A stretch of DNA of 64,000 nt from CAZQHK01 sp964593455 (GCA_964593455.1 CAZQHK010000003.1:1-64000); one strand, 5' to 3'. Shown: positions 8,972 through 18,267, numbered from the stretch's first letter. The notes: a model not told the origin generated them from the letters alone. Program-made: numbers and translations.

Positions 8972-9001
8972 AAAGAGGTGTGAAATAAAGAGGTGTGAAA
9001 T
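8972..9001 (+). repeat. Tandem duplication of a Shine-Dalgarno unit before pyrBI
   Basis: AAAGAGGTGTGAAAT occurs twice back to back, at 8972-8986 and 8987-9001, and the pyrBI ATG follows immediately at 9002. Each copy carries the AGAGGTG ribosome-binding core, so two binding sites sit in series, with the nearer one in the normal place. Confidence 0.8.
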
Positions 9002-10507
9002 ATGGATTTCAAGAACCGGGACATAATCTCCATAACAGACTTATCACGAGAAGAAATCTTGTATCTCTGTAAGAAAGGCAAAGAGATGCATGACGCTGAT
9101 AAAAATGGTGAAAGACATAAGCTGGCTGCAACATTAAAAAGAAGAGCGTTGGCCTACATGTTCTATGAACCGAGCACCAGAACAAAAACAAGTTTTATAA
9201 CCGCCATGCGCGAGCTGGGGGGGAGGATTGACGGTTTTGCCGGGAAAGAAGGAACCTCGGTCATGAAGAAAGAAACGATACGAGATACGATCGTCATGAT
9301 GGGCGCGAACCATTTTGATGTTGTTGTTATGAGACACCCGCTTGACGGATCGCTGCAATGGGCGGCCGATGTTTCGGGGATACCCGTTATCAATGGCGGC
9401 GATGGTAAAAATGAACATCCGACCCAATCATTACTTGACATGCTAACGATATATATGTTCAACAACGGTACGTTTGATGGGCTCAACATGGGCTTTGGCG
9501 GAGATTTGTCATATGGCAGAACAATTAGATCATTGAGTCTTGCCCTATCACACTTTGACGGCATCACCATACGATGGGCGGCTGAAGATTTCCTGGGCAT
9601 GCCCGAAAATCTGGCTTCTTTGCTGGATTCAAGGGGGGTAAAAGTAGAACGGCTGGATTCGGTGAAAGAGGTTATGAAAGCCTCTGACTTCTATTACATG
9701 ACCCGCCCGCAGATTGAAAGAATGCCCGGGATATCACAAGAAGAAATCATCGTGATGATGGAAACGTACAGACTCGACCTCGATAAAGTGCAAGAGGCCA
9801 AACCGGGCCTGAAGATACTGCATCCTTTGCCAGTAAACAGTGAAGTGGCCGAGATGGATTACGGGGTATATTTTCAACCGTACCAGGGCTTCTTTCAACA
9901 AGCCGAGAACGGGATTTTTACCAGGAAAGCATTGTTGTACGAAATTCTCAAACACGATGGTTACACAAGATTCAGCGCCACCCTGGACCCGCAGCTTCAA
10001 AACGGTAATAACAGGGTAAAAAGATCGGGCGGCAAGGTGCGGGACCGTATGTTCATCGATAAGATCCAGGATGGTACCGTACTCGATCATCTGGTGAAAG
10101 CAACGCAAAAAAAGGTTTCGGCAGTCCTGAACCTGGAACAGAGAGGTTATTCCGATATACCGGCATCGATAGCGGAAAAAACGAACCCGATGTTGAAGAC
10201 ATCCCTTCCTCGATTGACGGAACGAGAACTGAAACGGATCGCGGCTATTTCTCCCGAACCGACCGTCAATTATATACAAGACGGCAACATCACTGAAAAA
10301 TTCGTGTACCTGCTGTGCCGGAATGGTAACTGTGTTACGAGGGTCCCGGACGAAGAAGTGCCGCCAAAATTCTACAATGACAATGACACCATCCGGTGTA
10401 GATATTGTAGAAAAGCGTACACCATTCAAACAAAAAAGATCACGCAGCAAGAATTGAACGACTACAAGGACTCCCTTCCCACAAGGATAGAACCGGTAAG
10501 AGGGTGA
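9002..10507 (+). CDS. pyrB: Aspartate carbamoyltransferase, catalytic-regulatory fusion
   Basis: Makes carbamoyl aspartate, the first committed step to UMP. Residues 1 to about 330 are the catalytic PyrB chain, with FYEPSTRTKTSF (STRT at 58-61), HPTQSLLD and LHPLPV. From about residue 335 a PyrI regulatory chain follows (DRMFIDKIQDGTVLDHL...), ending in a zinc site with CRNGNC and CRYC. PyrB and PyrI are separate genes in enterobacteria but fused in Thermotoga and some spirochaetes. First gene of a tight operon: pyrE starts 4 bases after its stop. The zinc and allosteric domain look intact, so nucleotide feedback is likely. Confidence 0.93.
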   Translation: MDFKNRDIISITDLSREEILYLCKKGKEMHDADKNGERHKLAATLKRRALAYMFYEPSTRTKTSFITAMRELGGRIDGFAGKEGTSVMKKETIRDTIVMMGANHFDVVVMRHPLDGSLQWAADVSGIPVINGGDGKNEHPTQSLLDMLTIYMFNNGTFDGLNMGFGGDLSYGRTIRSLSLALSHFDGITIRWAAEDFLGMPENLASLLDSRGVKVERLDSVKEVMKASDFYYMTRPQIERMPGISQEEIIVMMETYRLDLDKVQEAKPGLKILHPLPVNSEVAEMDYGVYFQPYQGFFQQAENGIFTRKALLYEILKHDGYTRFSATLDPQLQNGNNRVKRSGGKVRDRMFIDKIQDGTVLDHLVKATQKKVSAVLNLEQRGYSDIPASIAEKTNPMLKTSLPRLTERELKRIAAISPEPTVNYIQDGNITEKFVYLLCRNGNCVTRVPDEEVPPKFYNDNDTIRCRYCRKAYTIQTKKITQQELNDYKDSLPTRIEPVRG

Positions 10508-10511
10508 TCGA

Positions 10512-11198
10512 ATGAACGGGAAACTAATTGCGCAGGCCGGATTGGAAATAGAAGCTATCAAGCTAAGGCCGGACAATCCATTCCAATGGGCATCAGGTTC
10601 CAGAATGCCAATCTACAATGACAACAGAATGTTTTTGTATCATCCTGAACACAGGAGAATGATCACCGATGGATTTGAAGCCTTGATCAAGAACGAGGCT
10701 GTCGATTATGAGATCGTGGCCGGAACATCAACCGCGGGAATACCGCATGGTTTGAGTTTAGCCGACCGGCTCAACACTCCTTTTATCTACATCAGGGATA
10801 AACCCAAAGGACACGGTTTGAAAAACCGGATCGAAGGTATCGATGCGGAAAAAGATCTGGAGGGAAAAAAAGTAATCGTAATCGAGGATCTCATTTCAAC
10901 CGGGGGAAGTTCCGCCCGGGCCGTCCAGGCGGTAAGAGATGCACATGGTGATTGCGATTATTGTTTATCAATATTCAATTACGGATTGGATAAGGCCGTT
11001 GAAGCGTTTGACAGTCTCGATCCAAAATGCAATGTGAGATCATTATTGACCTACGATCTCCTGCTTGAAGTGGCAAAAGACACCGGTTATTTGACGGATG
11101 ATCAGATTGAAGTTCTGCGGGAATGGAGGAAAGATCCTTTTGGATGGGGTGAAAAAAGAGGCTTCAAAAGGGAAATTAAAAATGATCGAATTAAGTGA
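10512..11198 (+). CDS. pyrE: Orotate phosphoribosyltransferase
   Basis: Joins orotate to PRPP to give OMP. The 228-residue protein has the PRPP loop VIVIEDLISTGGS near residue 118 and the family N-terminus with FQWASGSRMPIYNDNR. Second gene of the pyr operon. Its 3' end overlaps pyrF by 17 bases, a sign of translational coupling. ATG at 10512 sits four bases after the pyrBI stop. Confidence 0.93.
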   Translation: MNGKLIAQAGLEIEAIKLRPDNPFQWASGSRMPIYNDNRMFLYHPEHRRMITDGFEALIKNEAVDYEIVAGTSTAGIPHGLSLADRLNTPFIYIRDKPKGHGLKNRIEGIDAEKDLEGKKVIVIEDLISTGGSSARAVQAVRDAHGDCDYCLSIFNYGLDKAVEAFDSLDPKCNVRSLLTYDLLLEVAKDTGYLTDDQIEVLREWRKDPFGWGEKRGFKREIKNDRIK

Positions 11199-11937
11199 AA
11201 AACAGGAATCAGCACGGCAAAGAGTATGTCTTGCCCTGGATGTGCCAACGGTACAAAAAGCGTTGGATTTGACGGCCGAATTGTCTGACTATATCGGCAT
11301 GGTGAAAGTGGGAAAGGAATTACACACTGCCGCCGGGAACGAAGGGGCAAATATCATCAAAGAGATTGTCGACAGGGGCAGCGAGATTTTTCTTGACCTG
11401 AAATATCATGATACGCCCAACACTGTCTATGGCGCGGCAAAAGCAGCGGCTGTGGAAGGAGTGTATATTTTCAATATACATGTTGCCGGTGGAGAAACAA
11501 TGTGTAAGAAAGCTGTTGAAGGTGCCCATGAAGGAGCAGAAATACAAGGAGTTCCACGGCCGGGAGTAATCGGGGTAACCGTTCTTACTAGTTTAAGTGA
11601 CGAAGATCTTGCGGTACAGGGATTAGAGGTGAAATACAAAGATCTCGTTGGAAGGAGAACCGAACTGGCCCGTGAATGGGGCCTTGATGGTATCGTGTGT
11701 GCCGCCAACCAGGCCGGGAGGCTGGAAAAAGAATTCGGTTCGGACTTCCTCTATGTTACTCCCGGTATCAAATGGGCAGGTAAACAAGGACGCGGTCAAA
11801 AACAACTGTACACTCCCGATATGGCTGTCCGGGATTGCAGCAATTCAATACTTGTTATCGGGAGCGCAATCACTGCGGCCGATGATAAAAAAGCAACCGC
11901 CTATGAAATACTGCAGGCTATGGCAAGAAACCTGTGA
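11182..11937 (+). CDS. pyrF: Orotidine-5'-phosphate decarboxylase
   Basis: Decarboxylates OMP to UMP. The signature DLKYHDTPNTV holds the catalytic Lys-Asp charge relay (DxKxxDxPNT). The open frame extends to 11098 inside pyrE, but the ATG at 11182 (MIELSEKQESA) fits the family N-terminus, giving 251 residues. Its stop overlaps the GTG start of the pyrD-pyrK fusion (GTGA). Confidence 0.93.
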   Translation: MIELSEKQESARQRVCLALDVPTVQKALDLTAELSDYIGMVKVGKELHTAAGNEGANIIKEIVDRGSEIFLDLKYHDTPNTVYGAAKAAAVEGVYIFNIHVAGGETMCKKAVEGAHEGAEIQGVPRPGVIGVTVLTSLSDEDLAVQGLEVKYKDLVGRRTELAREWGLDGIVCAANQAGRLEKEFGSDFLYVTPGIKWAGKQGRGQKQLYTPDMAVRDCSNSILVIGSAITAADDKKATAYEILQAMARNL

Positions 11938-13634
11938 AAACCAAAACCCAAACCCTACATTTTTTGCTGGAAGACAGAGTTAAGTTTGCAACGGTCTCCG
12001 GCATACTAACCACCAAACCAAACTTGATCAGGTTGGTTGACAGATACTATCCGGACATTGAATTGATAACTACCAAAAGCTATCAAGTCAAACCAAACAA
12101 GGGAAACAGGGAACCAATCATTGTTGAACACGATACCGGCTGTTTTGGGAATGCGGTTGGATTAAAGAATCCCGGCCTGGAGAAAGGGTATGAGGAAATA
12201 AAAAAGTTACGAGAGACACATGATTTCAGGAGTTATTTGAATGTTTCATTGTCAGCCGACTCAATTGACGACTTCATCGTGTTGATCGACAAGTTTCAGG
12301 ATGTTGCGGACATTTTAGAGTTGAACTTCTCGTGTCCTCATGCGGCAAAAGGTTTTGGGGCAAGTATTGGCGCCGATAAAGATGTCGTGGCTGAATACAT
12401 GCAACAATTAAGAAGAGCGACCAACGCATTACTATTACCAAAACTAACACCAAACATCGATAAAATAGGAGAAATAGCAATAGCAGCCATGGAGAACGGT
12501 GCGGATGGTATTGCTGCGATCAATACCGTCGGGCCGATTATTTTTGTGGAACCACACACGGGGAAACCTGTTTTATACAATCCAAAAGGTCATAAAGGAG
12601 GTAAATCCGGAGAGTGGATCACGGAGGTTGCCGTCGGTAAGATCAAGGACATACGGGAGGCCATCGGGCCAGGGATTCCAATTATAGGCATGGGGGGTAT
12701 CACCACAGCACACGATGTCAGGAGAATGAGAGAAGCCGGTGCAGATGTGATTGGCCTGGGCAGCGTGCTAGCCAGGGTCAAGCCAGAGGATAGAGCGGAG
12801 TTTGTTGCATCTTTGAAGCATGATGTCGAGTGTGATACACACCGCGCCGAACGATTTATTTCCAACGAACGATTGATGGAACACAAACCATATAAAATAC
12901 AAAGCATCAATGATGTCAATGAACGGTTACGGGTGATTTCTCTGGAAGGCAGGATCGAGTATGATCCCGGTGAGTTTGTGTTCTTGTGGATACCGGATGT
13001 TGGAGAAAAGCCATTTTCAATTGCGCACAATGATCCTTTGACATTTATCGTGCGGAAGAAAGGTGAATTTACCAAAGCTGTTTTTGGTTTACATCAAGGC
13101 CAGGAGTTGATGATACGAGGGGTTTATGGGGCGGCGGCACCGGGTACCGGCAAAAAAAACGTGTATGTTGTTGCGGGCGGTACCGGCATTGCGGTGGTGC
13201 CACGATTAATTGAAACGCTGCACGGGCACGGTAAGAATATCGTCGTTTATTATGGCGTTTCATGTGAAGAGGAGGCGGTGTTCAGGGAGAGAATAGAAAG
13301 ATTTGCCGAATATATTCCGGTTGCCGATGATTCTGCCGTTGGCAGAGTGCTCAAGGTAATGTATGAAGATTTAAATGAAAAAGATTTGAGTGATTCATGC
13401 TTCTACAACATAGGACCGGAACCACTGGTGAAAAAAGCAATGGATCTCCAGGTCGAGATGAGCATTGATCCACACAACATTTATGCATCAATCGAAACAA
13501 ATAATATGTGTGGTGTCGGAATGTGCGGCGAATGTGAATGCGGCGGTAGACTGACGTGTCAAGAGGGGACTTTTTTCAGCTTGCGTTATCTGGAAATGAA
13601 GAATATCGATATCATGGACCTGAAACATGATTGA
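11934..13634 (+). CDS. pyrD: Dihydroorotate dehydrogenase fused to its electron-transfer subunit
   Basis: A 566-residue fusion. Residues 1 to about 310 form a class 1 dihydroorotate dehydrogenase (LELNFSCPHA, then IIGMGGITTAHDV and GADVIGLGS for FMN binding). The rest is a PyrK-type subunit with an FAD region (GEKPFSIAHNDP), an NAD-binding GGTGIAVVPRL, and a C-terminal [2Fe-2S] site with four cysteines (CGVGMCGEC ... LTC). In known type 1B enzymes these are separate PyrD and PyrK chains. The fusion should pass electrons to NAD. GTG start at 11934, overlapping the pyrF stop. Confidence 0.9.
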   Translation: MKTKTQTLHFLLEDRVKFATVSGILTTKPNLIRLVDRYYPDIELITTKSYQVKPNKGNREPIIVEHDTGCFGNAVGLKNPGLEKGYEEIKKLRETHDFRSYLNVSLSADSIDDFIVLIDKFQDVADILELNFSCPHAAKGFGASIGADKDVVAEYMQQLRRATNALLLPKLTPNIDKIGEIAIAAMENGADGIAAINTVGPIIFVEPHTGKPVLYNPKGHKGGKSGEWITEVAVGKIKDIREAIGPGIPIIGMGGITTAHDVRRMREAGADVIGLGSVLARVKPEDRAEFVASLKHDVECDTHRAERFISNERLMEHKPYKIQSINDVNERLRVISLEGRIEYDPGEFVFLWIPDVGEKPFSIAHNDPLTFIVRKKGEFTKAVFGLHQGQELMIRGVYGAAAPGTGKKNVYVVAGGTGIAVVPRLIETLHGHGKNIVVYYGVSCEEEAVFRERIERFAEYIPVADDSAVGRVLKVMYEDLNEKDLSDSCFYNIGPEPLVKKAMDLQVEMSIDPHNIYASIETNNMCGVGMCGECECGGRLTCQEGTFFSLRYLEMKNIDIMDLKHD

Positions 13635-14655
13635 TCCGCATGTACATCTCAGGGATTGGAAGCAAAAAGACAAGGAAACTGTTAAACATGGTTTACAGGT
13701 AGCCAGTAAAGCTGGGCTAACAGGGGTATTCGAGATGCCCAACACAAGCCCGGCGCTCACGTCCAGAGATAGTCTGGTTAAAAGGATTGAGCTGGCTGAC
13801 AGAGTTATTGAAGAGCTGGGAATCCAGATGTTTCATGGGATCTATGCCGGCTGTACAAAAGATGTCAATCAGATTGAAGAAGTCGTTAAGGCCCATAACG
13901 AACTCTTTCCACGAGTTGTTGGGTTAAAGATGTATGCCGGACATTCAACCGGTAATATGGGCATAGTCGATGAAGAATCTCAACAATTGGTTTACCTCAC
14001 CCTCAAAAGATTGGATTACCAGGGAGTTTTGGCCGTACACTGCGAAAAAGAATCACAACTAAGACCAGAACTCTGGAATCCGTCAAATCCACACACACAT
14101 ACACTAGCCCGGCCTGCCACAGCGGAAGTCGAATCAGTTAAAGACCAGATTACGTTCGCTGAGGCTGCGGGATTTGAAGGGACATTACACATCTGTCACA
14201 TCTCCGTTCCGGAAACATTGGAAGAAGTTGAGAAAGCAAGAAACAATCTTACAATCACGTGTGGACTAACACCCCATCATGCGATGTTACATGATGAGAT
14301 AATGCATGGCAGTGACGGAATTCTGTATAAAATGAACCCCCCATTGAGAACTGAAGATGATAAGGAATACATGTTACGGGCATTAATAAACGGCCGGATT
14401 GAGTGGATTGAAACCGATCACGCTCCCCACACACTCAAGGATAAAAAGGAAGGATATGCTTCAGGAATACCGGGATTTCCCTATTACCCGCATTTTATCC
14501 AATACCTGAGACAACGCGGCATGCCGGAACAAAGAATACGTGAGGTGACTCACGGTACTATTGAAAAGATCTTCGGGATTAAGGTTGCTGGTTCATATGG
14601 GCTTGAATTCTACAACCTTGCCGACGAATACGAATTTGATGTTTGGTATATATAA
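13627..14655 (+). CDS. pyrC: Dihydroorotase
   Basis: Cyclises carbamoyl aspartate to dihydroorotate. Metal ligands are visible as DPHVHLRDW at the extreme N-terminus, the candidate carboxylated lysine in VGLKMYAGHS, later histidines (AVHCEKE, LHICHIS) and ETDHAPH. It starts 8 bases inside the end of the pyrDK fusion. With it the operon holds every step from carbamoyl phosphate to UMP. carAB is not in the window. ATG at 13627 gives a short N-terminus, directly before the HVH motif. Confidence 0.92.
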   Translation: MIDPHVHLRDWKQKDKETVKHGLQVASKAGLTGVFEMPNTSPALTSRDSLVKRIELADRVIEELGIQMFHGIYAGCTKDVNQIEEVVKAHNELFPRVVGLKMYAGHSTGNMGIVDEESQQLVYLTLKRLDYQGVLAVHCEKESQLRPELWNPSNPHTHTLARPATAEVESVKDQITFAEAAGFEGTLHICHISVPETLEEVEKARNNLTITCGLTPHHAMLHDEIMHGSDGILYKMNPPLRTEDDKEYMLRALINGRIEWIETDHAPHTLKDKKEGYASGIPGFPYYPHFIQYLRQRGMPEQRIREVTHGTIEKIFGIKVAGSYGLEFYNLADEYEFDVWYI

Positions 14656-14944
14656 TTTTCAGCTTTTTCTTTATCGAGAATCAACTTTCATGTACCCTTT
14701 ACATCTTTCATATGTATACGGAGTGTTTTCAAGAATTACAGTGAACTTTCTCTGCGTTACCAGGTGTCTTCGAGCGGCTAGATAAGCCTGCCGGAGGACA
14801 GCTATTCTGGCAATTACGTGGCAGGGAACCGCCCTCCTGACACAGCTTGCCGACTGCCAGCTTACCGGCCGTTCCTCATTGAGTTGAAATTGCTGAAAAA
14901 TTCCAATAGAATTATCATTACGCGACTGAATAAGGTGGGACTTT
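14656..14944. other. Gene-free stretch after the pyr operon
   Basis: The 289 bases between pyrC and the next gene hold no frame I would call and no clear rho-independent terminator. AT-rich DNA near 14660-14760 changes to a GC-richer patch at about 14770-14870. A Shine-Dalgarno AAGGTGGG precedes the next ATG at 14945. Confidence 0.4.
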
Positions 14945-15535
14945 ATGTCATTAATCAGTTTTATTCAAGATAATTTAAAGATGAGTTTATATACACTTCT
15001 TGTAGAAAGCCTCACGAAAGGATCTATATTAATACCTGGGGAGACAATACGTCGTGAACTCGATAAAATAGTTGAAGAAGATGGGGTAAAACTTAAGGTG
15101 TGTGAATTTTCTTCTGATGGTCTTCATCTTTTGCTCCAGGTGGAGAAGAGGGGTCTTAAACTAATAATTCCTTTGAATATAAAATTATCCCGACTCGCTA
15201 TTAATGGACAAGAGCAGAAGATAGAGTTTAGTTTCGACATTGAAAGACCAGTAGGCGAAAACCTGCTGGGTAAACTCGCAACTTGTATTGCAAAAGGAAT
15301 CATTTGCCAAATGGTAAGTGATAAGATAACCAGTAATAGCTTAGCGGTAAAGTCAAAATTTGACCCGAAACATGGTAAAGTGGTGTATGATCTCAGCAAA
15401 CTAAAACAATTCCATCCTCTCAAAAAAGAAGTGCCTATTTTAAATAAAAAAGCTTTGGATATCATACAAATTAACGATTTCAAACATCTTCCAAGCGGCA
15501 TAGAAATAAAAGGCAATCTCAAATTAGATCAGTAG
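14945..15535 (+). CDS. Hypothetical protein, 196 residues
   Basis: Not recognised. No signal peptide or membrane segment is visible. The sequence alternates hydrophobic and polar residues (GLHLLLQVEKRGLKLIIPL, then KIEFSFDIERP), which suggests beta strands, perhaps of a lipid- or ligand-binding fold, but I cannot name one. It has a good ribosome-binding site (AAGGTGGG, 5 bases before ATG). Its base composition matches the AT-rich nucleotide block, of which it is the last member. Confidence 0.65.
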   Translation: MSLISFIQDNLKMSLYTLLVESLTKGSILIPGETIRRELDKIVEEDGVKLKVCEFSSDGLHLLLQVEKRGLKLIIPLNIKLSRLAINGQEQKIEFSFDIERPVGENLLGKLATCIAKGIICQMVSDKITSNSLAVKSKFDPKHGKVVYDLSKLKQFHPLKKEVPILNKKALDIIQINDFKHLPSGIEIKGNLKLDQ

Positions 15536-15568
15536 AGTTCAATTTATGAGCATAGCTCAAACATTCTT

Positions 15569-15597
15569 TTGCGGACCCAGGTGTGTCTGTGTATAAT
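15569..15597 (+). promoter_or_regulatory. Promoter for the acyl-CoA synthetase gene
   Basis: TTGCGG (15569-15574), a 17-base spacer and a consensus TATAAT (15592-15597) lie 42 bases before the ATG at 15639, which has the ribosome-binding sequence GAGGGGGG. Confidence 0.5.
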
Positions 15598-15638
15598 AGA
15601 TAGGCAATGGATTATTAACCGCCGAGGGGGGTATCGAT

Positions 15639-17363
15639 ATGCAGTATGACATCACGCAGTTGACCGGATCAAAGTTGTTTTTCGAAAACGCACAAAAGTG
15701 GGCCGACCGGCCCCGGTTCATGGTACAAGAAGGCGGGCGGTGGCAGCCGGTCCTGTGGAAGGATTACCGGGAAAATGTCGAGCGGATAGCTCATGCCATC
15801 AAGTCTATCGGTTTGTCTGCCGGCGACAAGGTTGGAATATATTGCGACAACCGGCTTGAATGGATTTACGCGGGATTCGGAATACTGACTTCCCAGACGG
15901 TTGTCATCCCGATCTATCACGCCACCACCGTGGAGCAGGGTACCTACATTGTCTCCCACTCGGACCTGAAGTTGTTGTTCGTGCAGAACAAGAAGCTCCT
16001 TGATGTTCTCTTTTCCACCGGTGACCGGTTTCCTGAGCTCAAGAACATCGTCCTGCTCGAAGGCGAGGTTCCCGCCGAGTACCATGGGCGCCCCTGTTTC
16101 TCCCTGGAAGAGTTTTACCGCGCGGGTGAAGCGTACCGGGAAAAGTATCCCGGTCTTCTGGAAACATTACTCAACAGTACTACCGGGGACATGGTGGCAC
16201 AGATGTACTACACCTCGGGAACTACCGGCAATCCCAAGGGTGTGCCGCTGACCTACGAGAACCTGGCGTACAGCTCCCGTGATTGGCTGGCTATCAACGG
16301 TCACCTGATCGATGAGGGCGGGGTGGACCTGCACTGGCTTCCCACCTCGCACATCTTCGGCTGGGGAGAAGTGGGACTGGGTAATATTCTTGGGTTCACC
16401 AGCTACATGACCAACCCGAAAGACGTGCTCTCATTGCTTTCCGTTTATCGGCCCCACCTGTTTTTCAGTGTCCCTCTCTATTACGAAAAACTGTACACCA
16501 TGGCTCTGACGAGCAGTGACAATGAGGAGGCGCAGTTGGCCAAATTGCGGGAGCTCACCGGCGGGCGGCTTCAGTTTCTCCTCTCGGGCGGCGCCGGGCT
16601 CAAACGGGAGGTCAAGGACTTTTTCCTGAAAGCGGGTTTGTGGATAACCGAAGGATACGGGTTGACCGAGTGCTCTCCAACGTTGACCATGAACCGCCAT
16701 GATGCCTTTCACTTCGATTCGGTTGGTAAGCCGTATCCTTCGGTTCAGATAAAGCTGGCTGAGGATGACGAGATACTGGCAAACGGGCCGGTGGTCTTCA
16801 AAGGGTACTACAAGGACCCCGAAGCCACTGCCAAATGCTTCACCGACGACGGTTGGTTTCGCACCGGCGACTGCGGCCGGTGGCTGGATGGCGGGTACCT
16901 GCAGATAATCGGTCGCAAAAAAGAGATCATCGTAACCGCCGGGGGTAAAAACATCCCTCCGGAGAATATCGAGCGCATGTTCGTGGACAACCCGTGTATC
17001 GAGCACCTGGTCGTCTACGGCGACGGCAAGAAATTCGTCACCGCGCTGGTCACCTTAGCGGAAGTGGCGGTGAAGGTGTACCTGCAATCTCTGGGGCGGC
17101 AGATTGATGATTGGGACGGGATGGTGACGTGCGAATCGGTCCGCACAATGGTGGAAGAAGCAGTGGAAAATGCCAACGCCAGCCTGGCCCGCTACGAGAC
17201 TATCCGCAAATTCCTGATAGTACCAGAGCACTTTACCCCCATGAACGGGCTTATGACCCCCTCGCTCAAGGTTCGGCGCAAGGAAGTGTACAAACGGTTT
17301 GGTGAAGCGCTGGACGATCTCTACGAGCAGGCCGCCCGCGAAAGGGCCGCATCAAAAGAATAG
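15639..17363 (+). CDS. Long-chain acyl-CoA synthetase (AMP-binding)
   Basis: A 574-residue AMP-forming acyl-CoA ligase of the FadD15/ACSL type. The P-loop-like motif YYTSGTTGNPKG is near residue 188, EGYGLTECSP near 340, and TGDCGRW and IGRKKEIIVTAGGKN near 410-435. It would activate fatty acids with ATP and CoA. It precedes the PHA locus on the same strand, with a convergent transporter between. A supply of acyl-CoA to PHA synthesis is possible but not shown. Confidence 0.88.
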   Translation: MQYDITQLTGSKLFFENAQKWADRPRFMVQEGGRWQPVLWKDYRENVERIAHAIKSIGLSAGDKVGIYCDNRLEWIYAGFGILTSQTVVIPIYHATTVEQGTYIVSHSDLKLLFVQNKKLLDVLFSTGDRFPELKNIVLLEGEVPAEYHGRPCFSLEEFYRAGEAYREKYPGLLETLLNSTTGDMVAQMYYTSGTTGNPKGVPLTYENLAYSSRDWLAINGHLIDEGGVDLHWLPTSHIFGWGEVGLGNILGFTSYMTNPKDVLSLLSVYRPHLFFSVPLYYEKLYTMALTSSDNEEAQLAKLRELTGGRLQFLLSGGAGLKREVKDFFLKAGLWITEGYGLTECSPTLTMNRHDAFHFDSVGKPYPSVQIKLAEDDEILANGPVVFKGYYKDPEATAKCFTDDGWFRTGDCGRWLDGGYLQIIGRKKEIIVTAGGKNIPPENIERMFVDNPCIEHLVVYGDGKKFVTALVTLAEVAVKVYLQSLGRQIDDWDGMVTCESVRTMVEEAVENANASLARYETIRKFLIVPEHFTPMNGLMTPSLKVRRKEVYKRFGEALDDLYEQAARERAASKE

Positions 17364-17376
17364 AACAGAGTCCGGG

Positions 17377-18267
17377 TTAACCGGCGTACTTGTGCAATAC
17401 CAGCTGCTCGTGGATATCGATTCCGCGGGCGTTGAGGCGTCCCGAGACGATGCGGTTGTCATCGTCGAAGGAAAGATAAAGATACCCGAACTCCCACAGG
17501 TAAAAGAGGTCGGGAACGATGTCCCGCTCTCCAATGGCTTCCTCCATCGTTTTTTGCAGCTCTGCCAGGGGCATCTCCCGGTACGCGTTCTCTTTCCAGT
17601 ACCCGTAGAGAATGGTGAACAGGTTCAGCCTGACCGACCAATCGAATGTCTGCTGCTTTTTGGCCATGAAGATCGGCCCGGCCATACGGAACACCTGCCT
17701 GCCTGCCACCGGGTTGATTAGCGCCGCCAGGGCAATCCAGATGGCTAGACCGCCCAGACCGACGGTGAGCAGGGCGATGGGGATATCGAGCGCCGTGGTG
17801 TGAAAGACGCCCTTGATGATCTTGGCCAGGAAGAGCAGATCGATGTCCACCAGGAAGTAGAACAGTAGCTTGGAAAAGAAGCCGAACCCGAAGGTCAGGG
17901 GCACCAGGATGAGCAGGCAGACCACGTCCAGCGCCAGCAGGATGCCGTGGTCGGGAGTGAAGCCTCCGGCGATGGCATTCAGCGACCAGGCGTTGACCGC
18001 CCACAGGAAGGAAAACGTGGTGAAGATCGCGCCGCCGAAGGCGTTTCGGTTGCGAAACTCCATTAACCCGGCCAGGAACTGTCCGCCGGCGCCAAAGAGC
18101 AAACACAGCACGGCGGCCGTCTTCAGGCCCGCCGGGGTGAGGCAAAACCCTAAACTGATAGGGGTTAAGGCCCCGCAGCCGATGGCCAGGCCCAGCAGTC
18201 CCAGGGGAGCGGGGGTTCCGTACGGTTCAACGTGTGAGGGGGAAAAGAGGTTCATCTTCTGCACCAT
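17377..18267 (-). CDS. SatP/YaaH-type acetate transporter with C-terminal extension
   Basis: The N-terminal 200 or so residues are a six-helix GPR1/FUN34/YaaH protein. It has the family motif PAPLGLLGLA near the start, the FLAGLMEFRNRNAFGG region and several hydrophobic helices. Members move acetate and succinate with protons. Unlike the usual 190-200-residue proteins, it carries about 95 extra soluble residues (FDWSVRLNLFTILYGYW...GRLNARGIDIHEQL), possibly a small wing-like domain. ATG at 18267 has AGAAAGG upstream. Divergent from the PHA reductase gene. Confidence 0.75.
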   Translation of the reverse strand: MVQKMNLFSPSHVEPYGTPAPLGLLGLAIGCGALTPISLGFCLTPAGLKTAAVLCLLFGAGGQFLAGLMEFRNRNAFGGAIFTTFSFLWAVNAWSLNAIAGGFTPDHGILLALDVVCLLILVPLTFGFGFFSKLLFYFLVDIDLLFLAKIIKGVFHTTALDIPIALLTVGLGGLAIWIALAALINPVAGRQVFRMAGPIFMAKKQQTFDWSVRLNLFTILYGYWKENAYREMPLAELQKTMEEAIGERDIVPDLFYLWEFGYLYLSFDDDNRIVSGRLNARGIDIHEQLVLHKYAG

